NCBI RefSeq assembly: GCF_014898815.1
Contig: NW_026515535.1
Coordinates: 186,001 to 250,000 of the forward strand
Length of the DNA: 64,000 nucleotides
Reading direction: 5' to 3'
Origin: Panonychus citri
Lineage: Eukaryota; Arthropoda; Arachnida; Trombidiformes; Tetranychidae
Made by a program: the position numbers and the translations under genes. Below are positions 40,401-50,147 of the stretch, one piece after another; position 1 is the stretch's first letter; each line of letters begins with the position of its first letter. The notes below the pieces were generated by a model. It did not search any database. It saw only the letters and a list, made by a program, of their open reading frames with translations, and was not told the DNA's origin.

Positions 40401-43400
40401 TAACCCATACAGTTTGCATGGATCAGCAAAACTTTCTCTCTCTCTGTAAATGATGATAATGATGGAAAGAAAAAGAAGGAAAAAAGTAAGAAATACAATT
40501 CCATAGGAGTTTATATATATAACATGTACATGAATTTTCAAGACCATCGCTTTCACCCTCCCGCTTTTTTCCACCTCCAAAACTACTACAACTACTACTA
40601 TCATACTACTCTACCTCTCCTACACATCCTCCTTCATCCTCTCTTCATCATCTTGACGTAGATTTCCACCCTCGTCAAGATGATTATCATCATCATCATC
40701 ATCATAATGATGCCCCTTAAAATTTAAATTCAACAAATTCTGAAAAAAACAACCATTCATTGGCTAGTTTTCTCATTCGTGATTTAATTCATTACCTGAG
40801 CAAGAAAAATCAAGTCATCTTCAAGCCTATCATCATTATCATCAAACTAATCTGAAAATCATCAACAAAAAAAAATACTCAAGTAAAATAAAGTTCAATT
40901 GAAGCTCAACCATTACAATTATGGCCTAAAAAAGGCCAAGTAATAATCATAGAGAATCATAATAATCATGGTTTATCATAATATAAAAATTGATAATAAT
41001 TAATGTTAACAATCAAACATCAACAGCAAGTAAACATGAAAATGAAGGATGATAAGTAAATAACATTTCTCATCATCACACTTTCCACCTCCTCCCATTT
41101 TACCGCCCTCACTAAAAAGGTCCACTATTCAAATGTATTATTTTTAGATTCAAATTAAATCATAAAGCCCATAGACTTTTCATCCTATGGATGGAAGAAA
41201 AAAAAAATAATATATGAAAGGTTACAAAACTTTTCATCACCATAGGCAGAAACCCAACTACAATAATAATACAATAACAATGTCATCATCATAACTAATA
41301 TGTTCACATGTAAACACAGCCACAGACAGATAAAGAAAAGCCAATGAATAATAATCCATAGACATACATAGATATTGCAAAGAAAGTATTACAAAGGTAA
41401 TATAAAGGTAAACTTGACGGAAGAGAATTGATAATTTGATAGACACGATATATTCCTAATGTGAATATATTACATGATAAATAAATATTGTTATTATTTA
41501 GAAAAGTTATCATCTAATGCTAATAATAACAATGATTAAGATGCAGATGATAATATTAATGCCAAATAATGATAGATATCCAAGGGTTTCCATCAATCCA
41601 AATAGATAAAGGTAAAAGATGGTAAAAAAAAGGTAAAATTATAAAGTAAGTTTACTTTTCCTTTTCAAGTATCACCCAGCAATCATCATCCATCCTCATC
41701 CCAATTCTCAGATATCGTGTAATAATCACTCACTTTTCAGATAAAAAGAAAACTAGATAACGAAATGATCGAAATGTAAAAGAGTAGATTTCTTTAGATA
41801 TGAAAATAACAGAAATCAACAATCGTAGTGACCAAAGAAGCGCTTAGGTCACTATGAGTATATGGATCAGTATATATTATTAATAAATTGAGTTCGTTTG
41901 CAGCGTGGGAACAGCATTTGCACAATAGATGAATGAGCTTCACGCTTTTTCCTCCCTGCATCATCTCTTACTCTCCTCTCTCTCTCTTTCTCTATCTTCT
42001 CTCCTTCTATCCTTTTTATCAATTGGAAAAGAAAGATAATATAAAGCAGAAAAAGAAAGAGAGAAAGAGAGCATCAACCAGAGGATCTAATCGATTTCCA
42101 ATCAATATACATATATAGCGATAGAACAAGAAAAGTAACTAATAGTTACTATCATTGCACTTTCCCTTCAAATTTTAAATTCCCTCCAAAAACATAACCA
42201 AATATACAAAATATACACACAAGAAACTCCCTCTTGCTTTGATAACATTAGAGAGAGAGAGAGAGAGAGAGAGTAGCCTAGCCCAAAATATTGAACTAGA
42301 TGTAAAGGTAAGAGATGATGATGAAGATGAAAGATGAAAGATGAAGCAAGGGAGCGGTGATGAGGGAAAGAGAGGAGATGATAGGGAGGAAAATCAAAGT
42401 TACATATCAGCTCTACCTATGCATTCATTATACTCATGTTATATTAGCCCATTCAATGTAATGTCAATCAATGTTTGGGCCTTTTTTTTGGCTTGATTGT
42501 TAATACAATCAACTAATGTAAGTGGTGTTATTATTATTCAATTTTAATGGTTATAAGATCAATTGTTGTTTTTGTTGTTGTTGACGCAATGATGATCAAA
42601 AAGTGATACTCATCATCATGATAACTTTGACCTTAAATTTATTAATAGTAAGGGGGGTTAACCTTAGTGAAAGAAAGAAATAAAACTCAAAGAGTATTAA
42701 TTTTGAATCATGATTGACTTTCTATTCATATTTGAATGTACAAAAAAAAAGAGGGACAATGAGGATAAACTCTTGTTGTTGACAACCTTACATAGACAAA
42801 CACATACAAGTTGAAAGTTAAAAGGTATAAAGGTCAATTATGGCTTTACTTTACTCTAGAAATAATTTTGAGGTAATAATAATAACCTACTAGAGGAAAC
42901 ATTTAGGTATTATTATTATTGTACTTGAGGTAAATTGAAACATCCAAAATGGTATCACAAGTAATTCACATAGGAAGAAAATGAGTCCGATGGATTTTCA
43001 TTTGTTACTATTTTCTTGGGGACAATTATTGTTTAATTGTCTATTTATTACCTTTTTCGGGACTACAAAGTTCTAGGAAAATGATGAGGATGCTTGAAAT
43101 GAGATGAGTTTTTTTTATTCATATTAATCTTGAAGAGTTTTCAATCTGACTATGAAATGATGGTCATTAAAATCAAGCATCAGTGGTGATCAAAGGATGA
43201 GGAAAAATGAATCTAACCATTGTAAACATTAGATAATTATAATGTAACTAAATACATTATGACTGAATTAACAGATATCAAGGTAAATTAATATGATTGT
43301 AGACAAGGTGAAACCCGTTTATGAGTCTGTATGTTTGATTACATAGAAATCAAATCAAATGACACAGTGTTTAAATAGTGATAAAAAAAATTGTGTTAAT

Positions 43401-45142
43401 TGCACATAAAGTGAAAGTAAATTTTTCGTTTCTTTACCTTAAATGTAAAGTGTATACCCAATGGTAATAAAAAACATGAATTGCAATTACCATGTAAATA
43501 TTATTACGTTAAGGAGAATAATATTTGCAAGGGTAAAAAAAAAAGATTCAAAATGTACGAATGAATAAAAAAACTGTGTAAAGTTATAACAAAGTATCAA
43601 TGGTTTGTGAAAATGCAATAAAAAAAAGCAACATCAACAAAGTGAAGAGGCCGATGCAATGCAATTGATATGGTGTAGTTGCAAAGGTAAGGGAGAAAAA
43701 AGAAACAGTGAGAGAGAGAGAGACAGAGAAGGAGGGAGGGAGGCTAAAAAGGGTAAGTGGGCTGAATGAAAATGTAGACACAACAACAGTAACAAAAAGA
43801 CTAAATCAAATGTACTTAGTTACCTGTTTTCAAGATGATGCAGTTGTTAACCCTCTCTGAGAACAGGTTAACGGGGTAAGTGGGTAAAATTTTGCTTCTG
43901 CCTTTACACCGCTGGGTGAGGATAATGATAATGATAATGAAGAGAGAGAGAGAGAGCTACGACAAGATAAATGACTTTTGAGATTTATCATCATTCATCT
44001 TACGCTAAGCTTGAGAGGCTACGTAATGATGATCATAGATGAAAATAAAACGATGCAAAATTAGGATATTAAGGTGAGAACTTACTTTGATATCGTACAA
44101 AATCATCATGATTTTTGGCGAAAAATTCAATTATGGATAAAATTGAATGGAAGCTAAGTTCAATATCATCAAAGTTACGCCATAAGTTACAATATTTGGC
44201 AATAGAGGCATAATCTGGTTCCCTTGAGACATAGACTTGATATGCCGGCCATGAACATGAATACAACATGGGACGACCTGAGAAAGAAAACAAGAGAGAG
44301 AGGGAAGAAAATAATTAATAATTAATAACTCATAATCAATAGATAATGAAAACATTGAGCATGAATTAAAAAAGAAACGAATTTTCATTAAACAATTAAC
44401 ATTGTTTTCCAATTAATTGTTGTTATCTCTCGGAATTATAATAAAACAATGATATTCAATTGTCACAGAATTTTTTTCTCTTATCAAAATTCATTCAAAT
44501 ATGAATAAGCGTGATGCTTATCATCAGCATCATCTTCATCCTTCTTCATCATTCATTATCATTTGATAATCATGAAGCATAAAAAGACAAGCCAATTGGT
44601 TTTATTGTTATTAATTTCATCACAATCATCATCATCTTGGGTTTAATTGTTAATAACTTTCACTCTGTTCGCAGATAAATTTTGTGGCTTTCGGTTCAAC
44701 GGTTTGTTTATCATGTGCATTCAGAGTAATAATAATAATGATATGCAAGCAGAAAAAAAAGTTGATTAAACTGATTCAATGACAAGAGACAATTTAATTT
44801 ACTATGATGATTATTTTTATCATCATTAAATTAAGACATTAATATATAGACATGAAAAGACGAGTTCAATGTTTGAACAAATAATTTTTGAGATTTTTGT
44901 TGATTAAACCGCAATAAGACATGTAAAGGTTTCTAGACTTTTATATTTATACATTTACATAACCGACCTTGACCTAAATCCTAGGAAGTTGTAGTTATAA
45001 GAATGAAATTTTTGTCTACAATCATAATCATCATCAAGAAATGATGTAAGAATCTAGAAGAGATTAATGTTAACTTTTGGCAAATTAAACTTTTTTCGTG
45101 CCAAATAATCATTTTATATGGTTAATAATCTGCTTATTATCA

Positions 45143-45222
<80 letters not shown>

Positions 45223-45474
45223 CAAACAGGTCAAAGGACCTTAATTAGAATAAGATGAAGATGAGACAGTTTTAAGTGAATGAAATAAATATTGGAGTGA
45301 AATTAAATCTTCTCAACGGAACATTGGTATTTCATGATATCTTCTAGTTTCTTCTTCAAGTTAATCTTCCCTCAATTTTGCTGATCCATTCAGACTCAAT
45401 TCGTTATTCATATTCCCTGTGATGCTTAAGAATCTTTTAGAGGTTCACTCACAGGATTTGTAGTGGATTGAAGA

Positions 45475-45511
<37 letters not shown>

Positions 45512-47631
45512 AGTAAAAATAGACATTTGTAATCATGGCTTTTTCTCCTCCATGAGTACAAGTGTATTCCATGTGTACATCTTTTGTAACTTTTTTTCCT
45601 CATTCATTTCAGAAGGAAAAAATCATTTCTCTTATTGCTCTCTTCCTTTTTCTCTTTCTTTTCCCTTTCTAAAATCATCTTTTCTTTCTTCATCCGTCTT
45701 TCTTGCTCATCACTTTCTCTTTCTTTTAACCGGCTTTCTTTTTCTTCATCTGCGTACAATCAGAATTTCATCTTTACTCTTCTTCTCATCTATTTTCCTC
45801 TACATGAAGATGATGCTGATATTTACTCTTTTTTTCTCTGTTCTTTCTCCGCTTCCTCATCATCTTGGTCATTTTCTGTTCATCTTTACACATTTGTCTT
45901 ACAAAATGTTTATGTTAAGGTTAAAAAAGAAGAAAAAATCGCATGAATGACTGAATAACCATAAGTCCCAATTTCCGTATAAGTCTTTTTCTCATCTTCG
46001 TCATTTACCTCCTCCTCCTCCTCCTTCATCATCTTTAGTTTCACCCTGCAGGGAATCTTTAAGTGAGAAGGAGGAAATGTTTCTCTCGTTTCTCATTACG
46101 GGAAGTTCAACTCAAAGTAAGAAGAAAACGACCAAGAAGATAAAGATGACGATGAGGATGAGGATGTTAGCCATCCAGGGAGAGAAGATGAAAAACAAAA
46201 AGAACATGTGAGAGCTAAATCTCTCTCTCTCTCTCTCTATCATTTGCCATTGTTATTGTTACTCTTAAAAATTACGATGTAGTTATGTTTTAGGATCTTC
46301 CAATGATTAAGAATTGTTAATTGTTATTTGGTTAACATAATAATAACAATAGTGATGAAGATGATAATAGAAGATGGAAAAAAACAACAACATTAGCAGA
46401 CAATGGAAGATGAGATACAGGAGAGAGAGATTGACAGAGACAGAGACAAAAAAGAAGAGAATAAGGAATAACTGTTAGTGTCAAAGTTTAAATGATGATA
46501 AGAGTGATGATAATGATTAGTTTCTTCATTAATAAAGTAGAAAATTATATTCTCTTCTTTTTTGATACAGATAATACAAATATACTCTTTTTTTGTATCT
46601 TAGCATCAATGAAATGCAAGAATATAAATAAATGCACATATTTGTCTTTCTTTTGCAAGAAATATCGAGACTAAATCAAATCAATCTTAATCACACTTAA
46701 TCCAGTGAGAGGAAAAAAGAGGAAGAGGGAAAAAATAACAGTAAATCCTAACTGTCAAAAATCAGTCAATCAAAGAGTTAATTGGTCACACACATTGAGA
46801 GAGAAAAGTAATTTTAGTAATCAAAACAAACCGAACAACAAAGAGGAACACAAAACGGACTATACAACCAGAAGATGGAATCATAATTGTTGAGAAGATT
46901 TTCAAGTGTGGATCAAAGTCAATCAACAGAGAGACAAATGATAAGATGAGATGAGAATGGGATAAGTAAATTACATGGTAAAAAAAGAGAGGGAGAGCGA
47001 TTAGATTGATGAAGAAATTAAGATTATTAATCTTACCGGTAAAATTGAGCATCTCACCAAGTCTTGGATAGATTTTGTCAAATATATCGATATCTTGGTA
47101 ACAACCATCAACCTTAAGTGAATCAACTCCCCAAGAGGCAAAGGTTTCACTATCAAGAAGGAAATAATCACTTGCTGATCCATTACCAATCCAAAAACCA
47201 GGATAACCTTGACATGTTTTGGTTCCAATGTCACCATACATACCAAACCTGAGACCAATTGAATGAACAAAATTGGATAAATTTCTCATCCCATAAGGGA
47301 ATCTTTCATGATCAGGTAACAGGGCAGAGGTTATAGAATCACGTTCCATTTCAGACCAACAATCGTCAATATTAATATAATTATAACCAGCATCAAGATA
47401 ACCCTCTGAAACCATAACGGAAGCCATTGAACGGATCAGCTTATCAGAAATACAATCATCAGGTTGAGCGGTACAATTAACAATACAGGAAAATTTGGCC
47501 CATGTCATCCAGCCCATAGGCGGTGTCCGAGCTAATCCATTATCAAGACAATCAACCAAAGGAACCAAATTAATCAGCAACGGAACAATCAGGCCAAAAA
47601 AGCCCAAAGCAATAAACGAATAACCAAACAT
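28267..47631 (-). CDS. NAGA: Alpha-N-acetylgalactosaminidase (GH27), six coding exons
   Basis: Joining 47631-47037, 44277-44086, 29210-29172, 28947-28786, 28703-28579 and 28488-28267 gives 445 codons including TGA, with GT-AG at every junction. The 444-residue product removes terminal alpha-linked GalNAc (and possibly galactose) from glycans in the lysosome or in secretions. An N-terminal hydrophobic signal is followed by the GH27 barrel: ARTPPMGWMTW, NIDDCW, the nucleophile motif LKVDGC (D175), SCSWPAY (205-211), the acid/base motif RNFDDI (D236), and later FDPDMIIIG, AAPLLMSNDLR and AVDQDPMG. Residues S207 and A210 match the human NAGA pair rather than the Glu/Leu pair of alpha-galactosidase A. 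A C-terminal beta domain follows. Intron 2 is 14.9 kb and contains another gene. The upstream neighbour on the same strand is Myc-like, about 0.86 kb away. Confidence 0.92.
28579..28703 (-). CDS. NAGA: NAGA coding exon 5
   Basis: It begins the C-terminal beta-sandwich (GIMGERVY...LQIWVKPIE...AIAYVNLGGAQN). Acceptor CGTCAG|GT, donor AGAAT|GTAAGT, ending in phase 0. Confidence 0.9.
28786..28947 (-). CDS. NAGA: NAGA coding exon 4
   Basis: It encodes GNEELTLGQARVQMAVWSI...AAPLLMSNDLR...AVDQDPMG, the last strands of the barrel. Acceptor AAACAG|GT, donor TATGG|GTATGA. Confidence 0.9.
29172..29210 (-). CDS. NAGA: NAGA coding exon 3, 39-base microexon
   Basis: Acceptor CATTTTAG|CT and donor CATTG|GTGAGT. 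It adds PGAWFDPDMIII, which aligns with the conserved GPGxWNDPDMLxIG motif of GH27. Phase 1 at both ends fits exons 2 and 4 exactly. Confidence 0.88.
29211..33570. other. NAGA intron 2, part right of exon 3
   Basis: Non-coding on both strands apart from low-complexity frames. It contains short GA arrays, ATC repeats and AT-rich sequence. Confidence 0.6.
33571..33576 (+). promoter_or_regulatory. Candidate TATA element of the nested gene
   Basis: TATATA lies 92 bases above the ATG at 33663. This is a reasonable distance for a short leader, but the surroundings are very AT-rich. Confidence 0.3.
33663..36929 (+). CDS. Secreted/type I membrane protein with C-terminal PAN/apple domains, nested in NAGA intron 2
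   Basis: Exons 33663-35928, 36034-36208, 36317-36426 and 36487-36929 join to 998 codons, all with GT-AG introns of 60-108 bases. The 997-residue protein starts with a signal peptide (LLIVFILSVQSL). About 500 residues follow that recall the large extracellular LolA-like family of arthropods and nematodes (tentative). Then come Cys-patterned modules that look like PAN/apple domains at about 540-600, 677-755, 756-850 and 851-938. Each has a C..LC..D..C...SYC or C...C....C..F..C pattern. A single transmembrane helix lies near 967-990, with a short basic tail (YYKRKFS). The frame continues past the exon 1 donor to TAA at 35955-35957, so intron retention would give a soluble form. Function is unknown; PAN modules usually bind proteins or sugars. 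Confidence 0.85.
36977..36982 (+). terminator. Polyadenylation signal of the nested gene
   Basis: AATAAA 48 bases past the TAA, in a normal position for 3' end formation. Confidence 0.55.
36983..38654. other. NAGA intron 2, middle part
   Basis: No coding exon seen. It has a (GA)n array at 37559-37581 and scattered short GA and ATC runs. Confidence 0.6.
38655..40420 (+). repeat. Intronic inverted repeat, copy A (NAGA intron 2)
   Basis: Three blocks match the reverse complement of copy B: 38655-38999 with 45920-46215, 39720-40025 with 45600-45905, and 40190-40420 with 45375-45575. The first block is highly similar, including the segments around ACTTCCCGTAATGAGAAACG and GACTTATACGGAAATTGGGA. 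Copy A has about 700 extra bases between blocks 1 and 2. Much of the sequence is purine/pyrimidine-biased. Confidence 0.85.
40421..44085. other. NAGA intron 2, part next to exon 2
   Basis: Non-coding. It includes a (GA)n array at 42250-42273 and AT-rich simple sequence. Confidence 0.6.
44086..44277 (-). CDS. NAGA: NAGA coding exon 2
   Basis: Acceptor TTTCTCAG|GT and donor CAAA|GTAAGT, phase 1 at both ends. It carries the substrate-discriminating SCSWPAY segment and acid/base D236, so skipping it would remove 64 codons in frame and inactivate the enzyme. It lies between the two arms of an intronic inverted repeat. Confidence 0.9.
45146..45220. repeat. Longest (CT)n microsatellite in the window
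   Basis: A perfect 75-base TC array in NAGA intron 1. On the transcribed (minus) strand it reads (AG)n. Confidence 0.95.
45370..46220 (-). repeat. Intronic inverted repeat, copy B (NAGA intron 1)
   Basis: Shorter, inverted partner of 38655-40420. It keeps all three blocks in the expected reversed order and lacks the sequence equivalent to 39000-39720. The frames at 45468-45950 are translations of this repeat and are not listed as genes. Confidence 0.85.
47037..47631 (-). CDS. NAGA: NAGA coding exon 1
   Basis: It encodes the signal peptide and the first 198 residues with nucleophile D175. The donor ACCG|GTAAGA gives phase 1. The frame is open further upstream to 47790, but the residues before this Met (IYWIFFFYC..., FLFDFDFGFLFFCF) look like translated 5' leader, and the Met at 47631 starts a normal signal peptide. 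Confidence 0.9.
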
Positions 47632-48492
47632 GTCGCGCAACCAAAAGCAAAAAAAGAGAAAACCAAAATCAAAATCAAATAGAAAAGAACGTTTTGTCCA
47701 ACTCTTTCTTTCCACCAAAGAACAAACAAAAAAATGGAAAAGATAATCAGACAACTTAAAACAATAGAAAAAGAAAATCCAATAAATCAATTAATCCGAA
47801 AGAAGAAACAACCAACTATCAAAAGAATATAAAACAAAGTAATTAGAAAACAATTGGAAAACAATAACTAATAAAGTAAACAATCAAATCAATTAATAGA
47901 AAAAAGAAAGAGAAAAGAGAACAAATCAACTAGTCTCTTTCTTTTTCTCTTTCTTTTCAAAAAGAGAAAAAGAAAAAAATCTTATCTAATACCAGTGGCG
48001 AACCAAGTGGTAATTATGGTAACCAAATTCTTTCTTTTTTTCTATTCTCTTTTCTCAACCCATTCGAATGTTTCTTTTTCTTTTTTTCTCTTTTATCTGT
48101 TTTTCTCTTAAAAGTGTCTTAAGGGTGGGGAGAGAGGATCAAGTCTATTCTCTTAAGTATCCTCTCTATTTCCAATACATGGGAATAAACTCTTTTTACT
48201 GGAAAAGCGCATTAAATTAAATGAGTTTAGTGTTTTTCCTCCTCCGGGTAATTTTTTCCTCTATTTCACTTACTCTTTTCTCTTTCTTTTCTCTCTTTCT
48301 TTTTAATCCGTGAAAATTTTTCTCTTTCCTCTTTCTCTCTCTCTCTCTTTCCTTTTCTCTTTCTTTTTCTCTCTTTAGGTTAATGTTGTTACTTTTAAAA
48401 CCGGTGGTGGTAAAAATATAATCAATGATAGAGAGAGAGACGATAGTAAAATTTTGATGGTGGTAAGGGTATAATCTTAATTTTAATGCCAT
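47632..48492. other. Spacer between NAGA and the Myc-like gene
   Basis: About 0.86 kb, rich in TTTCTC/GAGAAA runs. It should hold the NAGA promoter and leader and the Myc 3' untranslated region. I see no clear TATA box and no canonical polyadenylation signal near the Myc stop. Confidence 0.5.
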
Positions 48493-49722
48493 TTAACAAA
48501 CTGTTGAAGAATTACATTGAACATAGACGACGTTTAAATCGTTATTATTATTATTATTATTAATATTAGAATTGTTGTTATTATTAAAGCTTATACTAGC
48601 ACCAGTACTAGATTGAAGCATTTTAAGTCTTTTCAATAGATTTTCATGCTTAATTGTCTCAGCGTTCTTGGTTCGTTCTAGGTAGCGATGTTTCTCCTTT
48701 AAAAGAGTTACATATGATACAGACTCTTTTAGAATGGTTACCCGCGCAGCCTTTTTCTCTCCGTCCTTTAATTTGGGTATTTGATCTCTAAGATGATTGA
48801 ATGCGTTCCTTAGATGATCTCGTCGTTTTTTCTCTGAATTATTATGTTCTTTTCTACGTTCAGGATATAATGATTTAGGATTTCGTGCTTTACCCGTACT
48901 TTTAAGGATTGAAGAAGAAGAAGATGAATTTGAGGCAACGGTGAGGTTAGCATTTATTGGTATAGCTGCTGTTGGTGTTACTGATGATGTAGATGGTGTC
49001 AGGTTATTGGTGGTAGTAGTAGTTGTTGTTGTTGAAATAATTGGTGAATTTGCGATTGAAGTTGGTGAAATTGTAGCTATTGGTGAGATTGTCGGGGTAA
49101 CTAGTGAATTGGCGGTTGAAGTTGTTGCTCTTGCTGTTGATGTTGATGCTGCTGCTGCTGATAATGTCAATTTAGAGTTTACTGAATTGACTTTTGAACT
49201 TGCTGATTTAGTTGCTTTGGAGGATAAAGTTGATTTATTTGAGCCGGTTGATTTGCCGGTTAATGTTGCTCTAGAAGTTGTTGGTTTAATTATTGAACAA
49301 TCTGCTGCTACTGGTAAGCCGGTTGGTGTAATAATAGTTGATCCGGTTAAAGTTGAAATAGATGAAGAAGTTGAAGGTGTAGGAGATGAAGAACAAGAAG
49401 GATTTAATAAATTATTATCATCTTCTACAGGTTCGGTATCTTCAGCTGAAAGACCACTAAGAGGTGAATCATCTTGATCAGATGTATCGTATTCAGGGTC
49501 ACAATTAATTTCACCTAAACTGTTTTCATCATCTATATTGAAAATGTCAAATATTGAACCATAAACGGGTGATGTTGAAAAATAACTAAAATCACTGAAT
49601 TTATTAGTTGTTTCGTGTGTATTATCCTCTTTACAGGTACCACCAGACCACATGCAGTCATGAACTAGAAACTTGTAATACATATCACCAAGAATATCCA
49701 CATTATCACCACTTAGAGACAT
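48493..49722 (-). CDS. Myc: Myc proto-oncogene homologue, bHLH-leucine zipper factor
   Basis: Single exon, 409 residues from the ATG at 49722; the frame is open to 49914, but that extension reads as translated leader. The N-terminus has DCMWSG (22-27), the hallmark of Myc box II. Acidic and Ser/Thr-rich stretches follow (about 60-285). Residues 288-340 are a bHLH: basic region with HNNSEKKRR keeping the His-Glu-Arg contacts for CACGTG E-boxes, helix 1 with LRDQIPKL, and helix 2 with ARVTILKESVSYV. A zipper with Leu at four of five heptads follows. The tail contains poly-Asn. Myc box I is not recognisable. As in other animals it should pair with Max and drive growth and ribosome genes. Mxd/Mnt is unlikely because of Myc box II. 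Confidence 0.9.
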   Translation of the reverse strand: MSLSGDNVDILGDMYYKFLVHDCMWSGGTCKEDNTHETTNKFSDFSYFSTSPVYGSIFDIFNIDDENSLGEINCDPEYDTSDQDDSPLSGLSAEDTEPVEDDNNLLNPSCSSSPTPSTSSSISTLTGSTIITPTGLPVAADCSIIKPTTSRATLTGKSTGSNKSTLSSKATKSASSKVNSVNSKLTLSAAAASTSTARATTSTANSLVTPTISPIATISPTSIANSPIISTTTTTTTTNNLTPSTSSVTPTAAIPINANLTVASNSSSSSSILKSTGKARNPKSLYPERRKEHNNSEKKRRDHLRNAFNHLRDQIPKLKDGEKKAARVTILKESVSYVTLLKEKHRYLERTKNAETIKHENLLKRLKMLQSSTGASISFNNNNNSNINNNNNNNDLNVVYVQCNSSTVC

Positions 49723-50045
49723 GGTTACTTTTTTTTCTCTGTTTTTCAAACAATTCAAACTAATATATAATATGTGATATATATAAAAGAAGAAGAAAAA
49801 GTAAAGAGGAAAAAAGAGAAGAAAATGTATATAAGATGATAGAGAGAAGAGAGAAATTGGGAGAGAGAGAGAGAAGAAGATGCGATTCAAAAAAAAAGAA
49901 AAACAGGCAGACAAAAAAATAGAGAGAAGGAAAAAAAATAATGTACTTCGTTCAAGAGAAAAGAAGTGAAAAAGAAAGAGTCACACAGAGAGAAACCAGA
50001 TATTCAGAGGCGAAGATGAGAAAAAGAGAGAGCGAGTGAGTCGAT

Positions 50046-50051
50046 GGGCGG
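50046..50051. promoter_or_regulatory. GC box candidate upstream of Myc
   Basis: GGGCGG in an otherwise GA-rich leader region, 324 bases above the Myc ATG. GC-rich words are rare in this window. Confidence 0.3.
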
Positions 50052-50135
50052 AGTTTGGTTGATATTCTAAGGGAAAAGAAAGAGATTGGATCGACTCTGC
50101 CATCTGTTGCTGGAGGGAACAAGTGAACATCAACA

Positions 50136-50147
50136 AAAATGGCGGGA
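50136..50147. promoter_or_regulatory. YY1/Pho-type site upstream of Myc
   Basis: AAAATGGCGGGA matches the YY1 consensus core AANATGGCGG. It lies 414 bases above the Myc ATG, with an E-box-like CATCTG at 50101-50106, and probably marks the core promoter. Confidence 0.4.

Noticed and set aside
44690..44720. CGGTTCAACGG, resembling a tRNA T-loop
   Set aside because: No acceptor stem, D arm or anticodon arm can be fitted around it.
45468..45950. 160-residue plus-strand frame rich in Phe/Ser/Leu, similar to one at 39512-39961 on the minus strand
   Set aside because: The similarity comes from the inverted intronic repeat and the frames are pyrimidine-rich simple sequence. The frames diverge in length and have no splice support.
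46786..47036. Extension of NAGA exon 1 frame to 46786
   Set aside because: After the donor at 47036 the frame becomes hydrophobic noise. The spliced model continues the conserved GH27 sequence exactly.
48941..49477. 178-residue plus-strand Val/Glu-rich frame
   Set aside because: It is the antisense of the Ser/Thr-rich region of Myc.
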